41,600 nucleotides of DNA from Candidatus Kapaibacterium sp. (GTDB taxonomy: Bacteria; Bacteroidota; Ignavibacteria; Kapaibacteriales; UBA4661), in the NCBI GenBank assembly GCA_025363605.1, contig JANYDO010000238.1:1-41600 (forward strand), given 5' to 3'. Shown here in pieces: positions 6,468-15,766 of the stretch (position 1 is its first letter; each line of letters starts with the position of its first letter). Below the pieces are notes generated by a model. It was given only the letters and a program-made list of their open reading frames with translations. It did not search any database and was not told the origin of the DNA. The position numbers and the translations under genes are program-made.

Positions 6468-9400
6468 TTAACTCTTTCGTTGGAAAATTTTTGTCATGCG
6501 CTGCACTGCATCAAGTAATCTTTCGCGCAATGCTAATAATCCCAAAGCAGCAATAACGGCTAGAATTGAAATCAACACCAGTACAACAGCGTTGTAGAAA
6601 ACAGTCGGTATGCTTGTTGTTGTCAAAGGAATGCGCTTTTCAGCAATCAGCATTGGATAGTTAAATAGCCCGATGCTTGATTTATCCATAAGCGGTTTAC
6701 CGGTTGTGCTGTCGGTGCGGGCGATTATTGCGCCCAGTTTATCTTGCGCTTCCATGATTTGGCGGTGAATTTCTTGATTGCCGTATTTGTCTTGGTACAG
6801 CAAACGGTGTTGCTCGACCGTCGAGTCCAGCGAGGCTTTATTTTGTTCGTATTCGTTGATGGTGCGTTGTGCATTTTCGATAGTGCGCGTGACTTCGGCA
6901 AGTTTGCTTTGGAGCGCGGGAACGGTTGCGGCGGTCGAATCAGCTGCTATGATCGCCTCGCGTTCTTTCACCGCCTCGTCGCGCACGTCATAGACGCTGA
7001 GAATATTTTTTGCAACCGCTTGCAAGGCATCGTCTTTGCTTTGGAAGCGGTTGTAGGCATCCTGCATTGTCATCAATCCTTCGTATGCCCAGCGAGCCGG
7101 AATGATTTGGCAAATCTCCGGTATCTCTCGTCCCGGCTTGAACTTGAGGTGATCCATTTTGCTATACGTGATAAGCGCTCCGCCAAAAATAATTTGCGGA
7201 ATAAGAATAAGCGGAACGATATTGAACGCTGCTTTGGAAGACAAATTGGGAAGCGCCGAGACGAGCAAACCAATGGCAGTGCCGGCTATCGAGACCAGTG
7301 TGAGGAAAAGCAAATACGGCAAATAGAGTTCGCCAAGCTGCAACACCGGAAAGGCAAAGCCGATAAAGAGTGCGTTTTGCAGAACCGAAAAAGCGACCAA
7401 CGTAATAAATTTCGAGGCGTAATAGCTCACATTTCCAATGTTCAGCATCCGTTCCCGCAGCAGAATAGCAGCATCTTTGATGATTTCGTCAATGCTATTA
7501 GTGATTGCCAAAAAGGTGGAAATTATCACCGACAAAAAGATAAAAACAAGAACGTTATCATTTTGGAAAAAGCTGTATTCTACGCCCAATCCTGCCGCAT
7601 GGCGCAAAATAAAACTGACCGCCAATGCCAGCACGGGCGCTTCAAGGAAGGTAATGATGAGATTCGAGCGGTCGCGGAATTTGTTCGTGAAGTTGCGTTT
7701 CAAAAGCGAAGTGAACTGTGCCCATTTTTCCGACGGGCTGAGTGCGCGTGGCGGTGGCAGCGATACTCGCTCGCTGTCTTCAATCGTCAAACGGTGGACG
7801 GACGAGCGGTAATCCAGAAACTTCTCTTTCCAATACATCGGCGCGTATTTGCGCTGCGAAAGCGGTACGCCGTCAATGTCACGAAGCGGTTCTTCGAGGG
7901 TTTCCAAGAGCAAGTCCGGCTCAACATTTTTGCAAACCGGACACTCGACCATTTCTGCGGCTGTCTCTGGATTGACGGGCGATGAGGTGACGTGCGATTC
8001 CATAGAATGCGTCTTGAAATACGCCAGCGCTGCCATGTTGTCGCCAAAGAACGCCGTTTTACCGCCTTTGTCAAGGAACAAAATTTTGCTGAACATTTTG
8101 TAAATTTTCGAGCTGGGCTGGTGAATGACCACAAAGACGATTTTGCCTTTGAGCGTGAGACGTTGCAAAAGCTCAATGATTTTTTCGGAATCCTTCGACG
8201 ACAAGCCAGAAGTGGGTTCGTCCAGAAAATACACATCAGCATCGGCAAGCAGTTCCAGTCCGATATTGACTCGCTTGCGCTGCCCGCCTGACAAGGTGCG
8301 CTGCGTGGGGCTTCCTGCCTTAATATCCCGCTTTTCAACAAGGTCAATGTCAATAATTGTCTGTTCGACAAGCGCCGTGATTTCTTCGTCGGATACGTCA
8401 GGGTGGCGCAATTTGGCGTTGTAGAAAAGATTTTCATAGACCGTCAAATTCTCAAAGAGCAAATCGTCTTGCGGCACGTAGCCAAGATAGTCTTTGAGCG
8501 CTTGATAATCATGGTGAAGGTCGTAGGCATTGATTTCGATATTGCCGTCGTTGGGTTTGTTATAGCCGTTAATGATGTTCAGGAGCGTGGATTTACCGCA
8601 GCCCGACGGACCCATGACGGCTACGAGGTCGCCGTAATCAATCTCGAAGGAAATATCGTCAAGCGCCAGCGTGTTGTCTTGGAAACAAAAGCGGACACTG
8701 CGAGCAATAAAATCTCGAAAGCGGAACGGCTCGGAGCGCACAACTCCGCCCAAAAATGAACAATGAAAGACTTGCTTGGCAATAAAAATATGGCACTCGG
8801 CGGCGACAGGCTCTAGCTTTTTAAGTGTTCTGCCGTTGTAGCCCACTCGGTGCGGGCATCCCGTGGGGTCGAGGTTGTACTCGCTTGCACCAGCAGCATT
8901 TTGACTGCGGAAGACCTTGATTTGCCAGTGTTTGCTTATGCCGTCGTGGAAGACAACGTCGCAGCCTTCATAATTTCCAATCGTGCACGTTTCATTTTTG
9001 GGATTGAACGTAAAGACTTCGCTCTCTAGACCGTATTGGAAGGCGAGTTTGCGTAGGTTTATTGGGCAGTTGCCGATAAGAACGCTGTCGTTCAGGTTGA
9101 CGTAGATTTGCGTTTCGACCGGGCGACCATTCACAACCAATTCATTGGCAAGTTTGCCGAGGTCAGAATCGGTCATGCCGAGCGGTGTCAGGATGATGAA
9201 GAGTTTGGTAAACTCAATCAAAAGAACATCATCCATGCTCGGCATCTGGGAAAGCACGAACTCTGTGGTCTTGCGTTCTTCAATAATACGCCGCGAAACG
9301 AAGAGCGCAAAGCCAAGCAGCGTCTTGGTCTTGAGGTGGAAATAATAGCTTAAATCCTCAAAATTGATGCTGTAATTATTGACCGAAATAGGTTGGTTGT

Positions 9401-10070
9401 GCTGAATTTTCGTGGCGTTGAGCAGATTGCGTGAGGTCTTGCCTGCAATCGGCACACCGCCTACCTTCACTTGATGCTTGTCGTTTTTCTGAAGAATGAT
9501 GTAGATGCTACGAATCTTGAATACTTCCACGTCCAAGAGTGGAATGGGCAGCACAACGTCGTATAAATGCGGGTCGTCGCCGATGTGAATAGAAATAATT
9601 TCGGACTGCTTTGCGATTTCCAGTGTTTCCGAAGAAGGTAAATCGTAAATGCTCTCCACCTTGCAAATGTCAGGGTCGGTTAGTCCAATCATTCGTCCTA
9701 TGCGCCGTGCGGTGTCGCGCTCTACGTCGTCCATGCTGTCCGAAGCGGCAAGTTCATAGACTTTCATCAAAATAAAGACTCGGTTCTCGTATGAAAACCC
9801 TGTGCGAATCTGTGCCGCAGCTTGCTCTGCGTCTATATTCTCCGAAAGAAAATGCTCAAACTGTTCGTAGAGATATTCCGCTACGGGAGCATGATAAATG
9901 GAGTCCAGATAAAACCTCACATAGTCGCGCTCTGCCTGCGAAACATTACTGTCTGCTTTAGCCAGAAGACTAAAGAGTTTGACGGTATTGATAAGAAGCG
10001 AATTACCAAGGCTTTCTTTTAACGCCGCCGATTGTGCGGTGTCTTGAGCATACTGTGGAGCAGTGGACAT
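6468..10070 (-). CDS. TerB-like / FHA-like / ABCG-type ABC transporter fusion protein
   Basis: This 1200-residue protein joins several modules. Residues about 20-140 form a TerB-like helical domain (LFSLLAKADSNVSQAERDYV, then DSMDDVERDTARRIGRMIGL). Residues about 170-450 look like one or two FHA-type beta domains (TIGNYEGCDVVFHDGISKHW). The ABC ATPase follows, with Walker A GPSGCGKST near 485, signature LSGGQRKRVN near 592 and Walker B DVYFLDEPTSG. Then come a CPVCKN knuckle, five membrane helices (about 800-990), a periplasmic coiled-coil loop (about 1050-1130) and a final helix. The NBD-then-TM order is that of the ABCG/White exporters, which act as dimers at the inner membrane. TerB and FHA domains suggest control by stress or by phospho-threonine. 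The substrate is unknown. ATG 10070 is chosen over a TTG two codons upstream. Confidence 0.88.
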   Translation of the reverse strand: MSTAPQYAQDTAQSAALKESLGNSLLINTVKLFSLLAKADSNVSQAERDYVRFYLDSIYHAPVAEYLYEQFEHFLSENIDAEQAAAQIRTGFSYENRVFILMKVYELAASDSMDDVERDTARRIGRMIGLTDPDICKVESIYDLPSSETLEIAKQSEIISIHIGDDPHLYDVVLPIPLLDVEVFKIRSIYIILQKNDKHQVKVGGVPIAGKTSRNLLNATKIQHNQPISVNNYSINFEDLSYYFHLKTKTLLGFALFVSRRIIEERKTTEFVLSQMPSMDDVLLIEFTKLFIILTPLGMTDSDLGKLANELVVNGRPVETQIYVNLNDSVLIGNCPINLRKLAFQYGLESEVFTFNPKNETCTIGNYEGCDVVFHDGISKHWQIKVFRSQNAAGASEYNLDPTGCPHRVGYNGRTLKKLEPVAAECHIFIAKQVFHCSFLGGVVRSEPFRFRDFIARSVRFCFQDNTLALDDISFEIDYGDLVAVMGPSGCGKSTLLNIINGYNKPNDGNIEINAYDLHHDYQALKDYLGYVPQDDLLFENLTVYENLFYNAKLRHPDVSDEEITALVEQTIIDIDLVEKRDIKAGSPTQRTLSGGQRKRVNIGLELLADADVYFLDEPTSGLSSKDSEKIIELLQRLTLKGKIVFVVIHQPSSKIYKMFSKILFLDKGGKTAFFGDNMAALAYFKTHSMESHVTSSPVNPETAAEMVECPVCKNVEPDLLLETLEEPLRDIDGVPLSQRKYAPMYWKEKFLDYRSSVHRLTIEDSERVSLPPPRALSPSEKWAQFTSLLKRNFTNKFRDRSNLIITFLEAPVLALAVSFILRHAAGLGVEYSFFQNDNVLVFIFLSVIISTFLAITNSIDEIIKDAAILLRERMLNIGNVSYYASKFITLVAFSVLQNALFIGFAFPVLQLGELYLPYLLFLTLVSIAGTAIGLLVSALPNLSSKAAFNIVPLILIPQIIFGGALITYSKMDHLKFKPGREIPEICQIIPARWAYEGLMTMQDAYNRFQSKDDALQAVAKNILSVYDVRDEAVKEREAIIAADSTAATVPALQSKLAEVTRTIENAQRTINEYEQNKASLDSTVEQHRLLYQDKYGNQEIHRQIMEAQDKLGAIIARTDSTTGKPLMDKSSIGLFNYPMLIAEKRIPLTTTSIPTVFYNAVVLVLISILAVIAALGLLALRERLLDAVQRMTKIFQRKS

Positions 10071-10275
10071 AGACAATGAGGTAACAAGTCGTGAAAGGAA
10101 GCGCTGTACCTAAGTTGTACCTAAAGTGCCGCGAGGTTACGAACTTTCAAGTATAAGGCACAACAGGCAGAGAAACAAATTTCTTTTTCGCAATGCTGAT
10201 AAAAGGCTTTCGGTGTGCGTGGTGAAGTACCAATGGTAAGTGCATCAATGGTGGAAGCATCAATAGTGAAGCACA

Positions 10276-10309
10276 AAGCGCACACGTGTTCTGGAACAGG
10301 TGTGCGCTT
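10276..10309. terminator. Strong hairpin after the esterase gene
   Basis: AAGCGCACAC (10276-10285) pairs perfectly with GTGTGCGCTT (10300-10309). After one G/G mismatch, TGTTC pairs with GAACA around a 2-nt centre. It lies 30 bp past the esterase stop in its direction of transcription. Neither side has a long T-run, so it may be a weak terminator or an RNA-stabilising stem. The rest of the gap 10071-10338 shows only short GCATCAAT repeats near 10231-10264. Confidence 0.5.
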
Positions 10310-10338
10310 GCAAAATGTATAATACCGAAGGACAGAAG

Positions 10339-11067
10339 TCAGAAGTGTGTTTCCATGTAATACGGCAACATTGCTCGCCATGTAGGCCAGTCGTGGCGCA
10401 TATCATAGCCCCAGACATCCAATTCGTGAGGAATGGCTTTTGCATTGAGAACGTTCGAGAGCGCTCTCGAAGCGTCGGGTGCTTCGTATGCTCCTTGTCC
10501 GCTCATAATCGTGATACGCGAATGACGCATCTGCTCCAACGTGTTGTGGTCGCTCAAGTTGGGGAGATAGTGCATCGGCGAATTGAAATAGCAATCCTCG
10601 TTGAAAAAGCCGTCAGAGTATTGCGTCAGGTCATAGACACCACTCATGGCGACAGTGCCGGAGAAAAGATCAGGGCGACGGAAAAACACGTTTGCGCCGT
10701 GAAGTGCACCCAGCGAAACGCCTGTGGTAATGATGGGTGTGTGTCCTTGGCAGTGCATTTGAATAAACGGCACTACTTCATCGAAAATGTAGTAATTATA
10801 CGACTGGTGGCGGATTGCTTTGTGATGCGGCTGCATCTTGCGGTTGAGCCAGCTTTCGGCATTGATGCTGTTTATCGAAAAGACTTTTATTTTTCCTGCT
10901 TCGATATAGGGCGCAATCGAATCAATCATGTAAAAGCGTTCATATTCCAGATAATCCGCAGCCGCGCTGGGAAACATGAGCAATGCCGGTCCGAAATGAC
11001 CATACACAGCAATTTCCATGTTTTTATCGAGGCGTGGACTCCACCAGGAGTGAATCTCTCTATTCAT
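10339..11067 (-). CDS. Putative esterase (alpha/beta hydrolase)
   Basis: The 242-residue protein belongs to the putative-esterase/esterase D-like alpha/beta hydrolases. The nucleophile elbow GVSLGA puts the serine at residue 118. The segment RITIMSGQGAYEAPDASRAL supplies candidate acids, and H228 or H229 lies in the region of the catalytic His (GYDMRHDWPTWR). The N-terminal part HSWWSPRLDKNMEIAVYGHFGPALLMFPS is typical of cytoplasmic members; there is no signal peptide. The substrate is unknown; S-formylglutathione- or acyl-ester-like compounds are the family guess. It is a separate gene between the ABC fusion and the SPOR protein, with stem-forming sequences on both sides. Confidence 0.85.
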   Translation of the reverse strand: MNREIHSWWSPRLDKNMEIAVYGHFGPALLMFPSAAADYLEYERFYMIDSIAPYIEAGKIKVFSINSINAESWLNRKMQPHHKAIRHQSYNYYIFDEVVPFIQMHCQGHTPIITTGVSLGALHGANVFFRRPDLFSGTVAMSGVYDLTQYSDGFFNEDCYFNSPMHYLPNLSDHNTLEQMRHSRITIMSGQGAYEAPDASRALSNVLNAKAIPHELDVWGYDMRHDWPTWRAMLPYYMETHF

Positions 11068-11118
11068 AGCACAAACCTTCCGTGAAAAGTATGAAACAAG
11101 TAAAAGTTATCGCAGACT

Positions 11119-11148
11119 GAACAATGGGTGGAAATTATTACATTGTTC
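11119..11148. repeat. Inverted repeat upstream of the esterase gene
   Basis: GAACAATG (11119-11126) and CATTGTTC (11141-11148) form 8-bp arms around a 14-nt loop, 52 bp before the esterase start codon. It could be an operator for that gene, or a weak stem at the end of the SPOR-gene transcript. Confidence 0.35.
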
Positions 11149-11219
11149 GCTTTTGTCCAACCATAATTCCTCAAGAAACATTTTTTTCGGACGTTTGAAC
11201 GATGACGCGCCGAAGAGAT

Positions 11220-12119
11220 TTACTTGGCAACGACAAACGGCACACACGTACAGGCTTTTTGCACCACCGATTTGGCTCTTTCGGCTGCCTCGCGTGACGT
11301 GTAATTCCCGACCGTAACGGCAAAACGCCCTGCTCCGTCCGTACTTTTTTCGACAACATCCGACCGCAACCGGGCTTTCAAGAGTTTTTGGACATCCGCA
11401 ATTGCGCTTTCTCGTGAGCTGTACAAGCCCACTTGAAGCGTATAGTGTTCCTCAATAGGTGTTTCGGATGTCGCTGTTGCGGTTTTTATTCCTTCGGGCT
11501 TGCGTGATTCGGGCTTCGGAGTTTCCGCTTTCGCTGGCTCTGTCTTGGGTGTTTCTGTTTTTGGCTCTGCTTTGGGTATGGCGGTTTCTGTTTTTGGTTT
11601 AGTGAGCGCAGAAGTTGTCAAGGTGCGTGCTGTGGAGGCGACAATGACGGGATTACGATAGGTCGTAAAGGTCGGCGGCAAGCCAACGGTAGATTTCACA
11701 ATCTCTGCGGCAAAGAGCAAAAATTCTGATGTCGGATAGTTTCTGCGAAAATTTTGCAATTCAGACCGCGCATTTGCTGTATCTTTGCGCAAAGCATACA
11801 CCTGCACAACACGCCATTGAGCGTCGTCTGCCCAGATGCTCTGCGGATTCTCACGAATAATACGAACAAAAAGCGGCAATGCCTTCGCACCGTCGGCAAG
11901 AAGTGTGGCATTGAGAAACTGAATTCCTGCATCGTTGGGATAGGTTCTCAGAAGTTCCGGCAGTTCAGCCCGAACATCGCTTGTATTGCCAAGTGCGACT
12001 TGGCGAAGTTTAGAGCGCACAATATTATCGGTCGTCTGACCGGGCAAAATGCCGACAGACAGGATACATACTGCCGACAGAGCGACAAGGCGCATGAAAA
12101 ATTGGATAAATGTCATCAT
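11220..12119 (-). CDS. SPOR-domain envelope protein with a TPR-like N-terminus
   Basis: The 299-residue exported protein has a signal peptide (FIQFFMRLVALSAVCILSVGILPGQ). Residues about 30-140 are helical and resemble TPR/YbgF-type repeats (LPELLRTYPNDAGIQFLNATLL, DAQWRVVQVYALRKD, ARSELQNFRRNYP). A linker rich in Lys, Pro, Glu and Thr (about 170-220) leads to a C-terminal SPOR domain (YTLQVGLYSSRESAIADVQKL, then FAVTVGNYTSREAAERA). SPOR domains bind denuded peptidoglycan glycans, so a periplasmic cell-wall or division-site role is likely. It is divergent from murG, another peptidoglycan gene, across a short gap holding the murG promoter; shared control is possible. Confidence 0.85.
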   Translation of the reverse strand: MMTFIQFFMRLVALSAVCILSVGILPGQTTDNIVRSKLRQVALGNTSDVRAELPELLRTYPNDAGIQFLNATLLADGAKALPLFVRIIRENPQSIWADDAQWRVVQVYALRKDTANARSELQNFRRNYPTSEFLLFAAEIVKSTVGLPPTFTTYRNPVIVASTARTLTTSALTKPKTETAIPKAEPKTETPKTEPAKAETPKPESRKPEGIKTATATSETPIEEHYTLQVGLYSSRESAIADVQKLLKARLRSDVVEKSTDGAGRFAVTVGNYTSREAAERAKSVVQKACTCVPFVVAK

Positions 12120-12156
12120 AATCTATTGGAAAAAATGGCAATTTGAAACATACAGA

Positions 12157-12188
12157 TTGGAAACGTGCGCAAATGTAGCGTATTTTTG
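12157..12188 (+). promoter_or_regulatory. Promoter for murG
   Basis: TTG (12157-12159), 21 bp, then TATTTTTG (12181-12188) fits the Bacteroidota sigma-A consensus and would start transcription about 27 nt before the ATG at 12222. A one-mismatch element on the other strand (TATGTTTC, 12145-12152) could serve the divergent SPOR gene. Confidence 0.55.
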
Positions 12189-12221
12189 GGCAACAGCAAG
12201 TAGAATTTCTTCTAAAGTAGA

Positions 12222-13358
12222 ATGAACACAACATCAACGAAATCAACACCTTTCAAAGCACTTATCGCTGCCGGCGGTACGGGTGGACATTTGTTTCCCG
12301 CTATTGCCGTTGCGGAAGAATTTGCCCGATTGACGGATAATCACTGCCGGATAGAGTTCATCGGTACGTCAGACCGTATTGAAGCAACAATCGTGCCAAA
12401 GCACGGTTATTCGTTCTATACGATTCCGATAACGGGACTGCAAAAACTTGTTTCTCTCAATACCCTCAAACTGCCCTTCCGCATCCTGCAATCAGTCTTG
12501 CGAGCACGTCACATTCTCCGCGAAACGCAGCCGCATTGCGTGATTTGTGCCGGAGCATACCTGAGTTATCCCGTCGGTCTGGCAGCTTCCCAGCTCGGTA
12601 TTCCGCTTTTCCTTATGGAATCGAATGCGTTGCCGGGTAAAACAATTAAACGTCTTGCCCCCAGAGCAACAAGGATTTATGCTGCCTTCGAGGAATCTCG
12701 TCAGCATTTTTCACCTTCGATTGCTTCTCGTGTGGAAGTGCTGGGTAATCCTGTGCGTTCCAATCTCAGCGTATTGCCGGATAAAGCCAGCGCTCGTGCA
12801 ATGTTTGGTCTTCAGGCAGACAAACCAACCGTTTTTATTTTTGGGGGAAGTCTGGGTGCGCGGTCTATCAATTCGGCGGTTTTGTCGTCATTAGAGCAGT
12901 TTCGCGCTTTCGGTATTCAGGTTCTCTGGCAGACAGGCAAAAGTTATACACCAAGCACCAACGTCAATACGGATGGCACTCATGTAATGCAATTTGTCGA
13001 AGACATGGCTTCCGCCTACGCTGCTGCTGATGTGGTGGTGTGCCGAGCCGGAGCCACAACGATTGCAGAATTGGCAATTATTCGCAAACCCGCTATTCTT
13101 GTGCCTTTTCCTCAAGCTGCGAATGATCATCAGACAGCCAATGCGCTTGCTCTTCAGACCGAAGGTGCTGCTATCCTTTTGCACGATGCTGAGGTAAAAG
13201 AACGACTGTTTGCTTCGGTGCAAGGATTACTCGGCAATACTCTTGCCCAAGAAGCAATGATGCGCTCGCTGACACCATTTGCCAAGCCCGATGCAGCGCG
13301 AGATATAGCACAAGCAATTGTAGAGATGGCATACCACAATGGTCGCCAAACCCCGTAA
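12222..13358 (+). CDS. murG: UDP-GlcNAc:undecaprenyl-PP-MurNAc-pentapeptide GlcNAc transferase
   Basis: MurG makes lipid II from lipid I on the inner face of the inner membrane, the last cytoplasmic step of peptidoglycan synthesis. The 378-residue protein shows the N-terminal glycine loop AAGGTGGHLFPA (residues about 16-27), IEFIGTSDRIE and then AGAYLSYPVGLAA. The C-terminal donor domain has FIFGGSLGARSIN (GGSxGA loop), VLWQTGK, VCRAGATTIAEL and PFPQAANDHQTANA. All are MurG hallmarks. It is the first gene of a plus-strand run, with the PgpH-type gene following after 30 bp. Confidence 0.97.
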   Translation: MNTTSTKSTPFKALIAAGGTGGHLFPAIAVAEEFARLTDNHCRIEFIGTSDRIEATIVPKHGYSFYTIPITGLQKLVSLNTLKLPFRILQSVLRARHILRETQPHCVICAGAYLSYPVGLAASQLGIPLFLMESNALPGKTIKRLAPRATRIYAAFEESRQHFSPSIASRVEVLGNPVRSNLSVLPDKASARAMFGLQADKPTVFIFGGSLGARSINSAVLSSLEQFRAFGIQVLWQTGKSYTPSTNVNTDGTHVMQFVEDMASAYAAADVVVCRAGATTIAELAIIRKPAILVPFPQAANDHQTANALALQTEGAAILLHDAEVKERLFASVQGLLGNTLAQEAMMRSLTPFAKPDAARDIAQAIVEMAYHNGRQTP

Positions 13359-13388
13359 ATTTCTCACTCGTCATTCATACTTCTACCG

Positions 13389-15674
13389 ATGGGCAAAAGT
13401 GAACAAACACTCTTCGAGAAACTGGAAACGGAACTCGAAAAAGAAACTGAAGAAGAACTCTCCACGAGCGGCGAGGGCTGGCGGTATATGCGGCGAGTGC
13501 GTTTCGGGATTGTTGCTGCCGCAACATTTTTAGTAACGCTGTTTTTTCCGCTCAATCGGAGTCTGTATCAGCAATTAAGCATTGGCGCAGAATGGCAGCA
13601 AGAATCACTTGTCGCTGAAACAAATTTTCCGATTTACAAACCTAAAGTGCAATATGAAAGTGAAGTCCGAGCGGCACGAGAGCAGGTTTCATCAGTCTTC
13701 GTGCCAAGCCAAGAGGGTGACATCGCACTCACGGCTTTGGAAAGCATCGAGCAGTCGCTCGCAAGTGGTGAAGCCGCCGACCCCGCGCAAATGCAGCGCG
13801 TAACGGGCTTTTCGGCGGAAAATCTAGCGCGGCTTTTTGCCCTGCCGGAAGCGCGTCGGCAGAAGAAGGTACGCCATATCGTGCAGCGCTGCTCCGTGCT
13901 ACAAGCTATTGTCTATAAGCAAGGTTTTATAGACGTGGCGCTCACATCACTCAAAACACAGGACATTATTATCAGGCGCTTGGCAACAGTGGAAGAGGTG
14001 GTGTCCGTAAGTCAGTTGTACGATTCGGCTTCGTATCGGGCTGCTTTCGACCAGATGCTTCGCCAAGACTTTGATGACCTTGAGCGAACGCTTGCTGCCG
14101 AGCTTTTGCCAAAATTAACGCATCACAATATTGCTTTTTCTCCCACATTCACCGAAGAAGCCCGGCGTTTAGCAGCGGAATCTGTTCCCAAAACGCTCGG
14201 TATGGTCAGACGCGGCGAGACGATAATTGCTAAAGGAGAGACCCTTTCAGCAATGGCACTGAACAAGCTCCGTTCGTCGGAATTTACACGGTTTCTCTAT
14301 TACAGCGAATATCAATCGCTGGGTTCGTTTGCGGCAAATTTGCTCCACGCGGCGCTTATTTACTCGCTGCTGCTGGTGTATTTGTACATCATTCGTAAAC
14401 GGCTTTTCTACGACAATGCCCAACTAGCCGGACTCAGTGCCGCTTTTGTAGTAGCAGGATTTCTTTCGTGGCTGGTAAGCATTATTCAATCGCCCTTGCC
14501 GCTCCAATACTTTGTGATGATTCCTGCACTTTCGATGCTCATTGCCATCGTGTATGATTCGCGCACGACCTCTATTGCGACGATAGCAATGGCGCTTCTC
14601 TCGGCAGCAATTCGCGGGCGCGACTATGAAATAGCGCTTGCTATGGTCGTTGCGGGGACGTTTGCAGGCTACACCGTGCGTGACCTTCGCAGTCGGACAC
14701 AGCTTTTCAAGTCCATTAGTTTTATCATTCTGGGTTACACTGCCGCCGCTTCGATGTTTGCGCTTAAATACAGCACTCCCATGGGGATACTGGGTTTGCA
14801 AATTGCTTTTGCCGCGCTGAGTGCCGTTCTTAGTCCGATTTTTACTTTTGGAGTTCTGTATTTGCTGGAGCGAATGTTTAACATCACCTCGGATTTGCGC
14901 CTGCTGGAATATGATAACGTCAACCATCCGCTTTTGACGGAACTCAACGAAAAAGCGCCCGGAACCTACCAGCACACGCTCATGGTGGCACGTCTGGCAG
15001 AAAGCGCAGCGCTGGCGATTGATGCAAACCCCATACTTGTTAAAGTAGGAGCGCTCTTTCACGATATTGGCAAAGTCCGTAAAGCGGAATACTTTGTGGA
15101 AAATCAAATCAATATTGCGAACAAACACGATAAAATAGCGCCACATAAAAGCGCCGCAATCATTCGTCAGCACGTACAGGAAGGGCTTCAGCTTGCTACA
15201 TTCTATAAATTGCCGCAACGCATTATTGATTTTATCCCGATGCACCACGGAACGATGCTGATTCGGTATTTCTACGTGAAAGCGCTCGACGAGGCTGCGG
15301 AAAAATCAACACCAGAGAAAGAAATTACAGTGGATGTGGATGATTTTCGCTACATCGGACCACGACCCAACAGCAAAGAAACCGGTATTCTTATGCTTGC
15401 TGACGCTGTGGAAGCCGTCTCGCACGTGATAGACACCAATGACCGCGACGAACTCGAAGATGCTATTGATAAAATTTTCGAGGAACGATTCGCTGATAAA
15501 CAGCTGGAAGAGTGCGATTTAACCTTGCGAGAAATGGCTGTTATCCGAGAGTCGTTTGTCAAAAATCTTCTCGGTACAGGGCACCAGCGCGTAAAGTATA
15601 AACCCATTCCCAAAGAAGAAAAAGAAAAGGAAGAAGAGCATCACCGCGACGAAGTTGGCGATGCCGCCGAGTAG
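13389..15674 (+). CDS. 7TM-HD phosphodiesterase (PgpH/YqfF type)
   Basis: The 761-residue membrane protein follows the 7TMR-HD plan. A cytoplasmic N-terminus is followed by one membrane helix at about 38-58. An extracytoplasmic 7TMR-HDED-type domain occupies about 60-305 (AREQVSSVFVPSQEGD; LGMVRRGETIIAKGETLS). A bundle of membrane helices (about 315-490) and a C-terminal HD domain come next. The HD motif HDIGK has H558 and D559, with upstream YQHTLMVARLAES and downstream HDKIAPHKSAAII and MHHGTMLI. The family hydrolyses cyclic di-AMP, by analogy with Listeria PgpH; the substrate here is inferred. Two paired HD residues and further His residues for a di-iron site are in place. It starts 30 bp after murG, so it is probably in the same operon. 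Confidence 0.92.
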   Translation: MGKSEQTLFEKLETELEKETEEELSTSGEGWRYMRRVRFGIVAAATFLVTLFFPLNRSLYQQLSIGAEWQQESLVAETNFPIYKPKVQYESEVRAAREQVSSVFVPSQEGDIALTALESIEQSLASGEAADPAQMQRVTGFSAENLARLFALPEARRQKKVRHIVQRCSVLQAIVYKQGFIDVALTSLKTQDIIIRRLATVEEVVSVSQLYDSASYRAAFDQMLRQDFDDLERTLAAELLPKLTHHNIAFSPTFTEEARRLAAESVPKTLGMVRRGETIIAKGETLSAMALNKLRSSEFTRFLYYSEYQSLGSFAANLLHAALIYSLLLVYLYIIRKRLFYDNAQLAGLSAAFVVAGFLSWLVSIIQSPLPLQYFVMIPALSMLIAIVYDSRTTSIATIAMALLSAAIRGRDYEIALAMVVAGTFAGYTVRDLRSRTQLFKSISFIILGYTAAASMFALKYSTPMGILGLQIAFAALSAVLSPIFTFGVLYLLERMFNITSDLRLLEYDNVNHPLLTELNEKAPGTYQHTLMVARLAESAALAIDANPILVKVGALFHDIGKVRKAEYFVENQINIANKHDKIAPHKSAAIIRQHVQEGLQLATFYKLPQRIIDFIPMHHGTMLIRYFYVKALDEAAEKSTPEKEITVDVDDFRYIGPRPNSKETGILMLADAVEAVSHVIDTNDRDELEDAIDKIFEERFADKQLEECDLTLREMAVIRESFVKNLLGTGHQRVKYKPIPKEEKEKEEEHHRDEVGDAAE

Positions 15675-15766
15675 TAATCAGGATAATGAATCAGAGTAAT
15701 AAATCAAAAAAACCAGAGAAAAAAGGCAATAATTTTTGCAATTAGTTATAGAATATACCAGACTGT

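Noticed and set aside
6744-7985. A 413-codon open frame on the plus strand
   Set aside because: It lies wholly antisense to the ABC fusion gene, which has clear motifs. Its composition (many Arg, His, Gln, Cys) is that of a shadow frame.
10121-10381. An 86-codon minus-strand frame spanning the hairpin after the esterase gene
   Set aside because: It overlaps the esterase C-terminus and a stem-loop, is rich in Cys/Thr/Ser and has no start context. It is more likely non-coding.
11160-11219. Possible terminator just past the SPOR-protein gene
   Set aside because: Only a 5-bp stem can form, and the run next to it is A, not T, in the direction of transcription.
14424-15248. A 274-codon open frame on the minus strand
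   Set aside because: It is antisense to the 7TM-HD phosphodiesterase including its HD motif, and has no recognisable domain.
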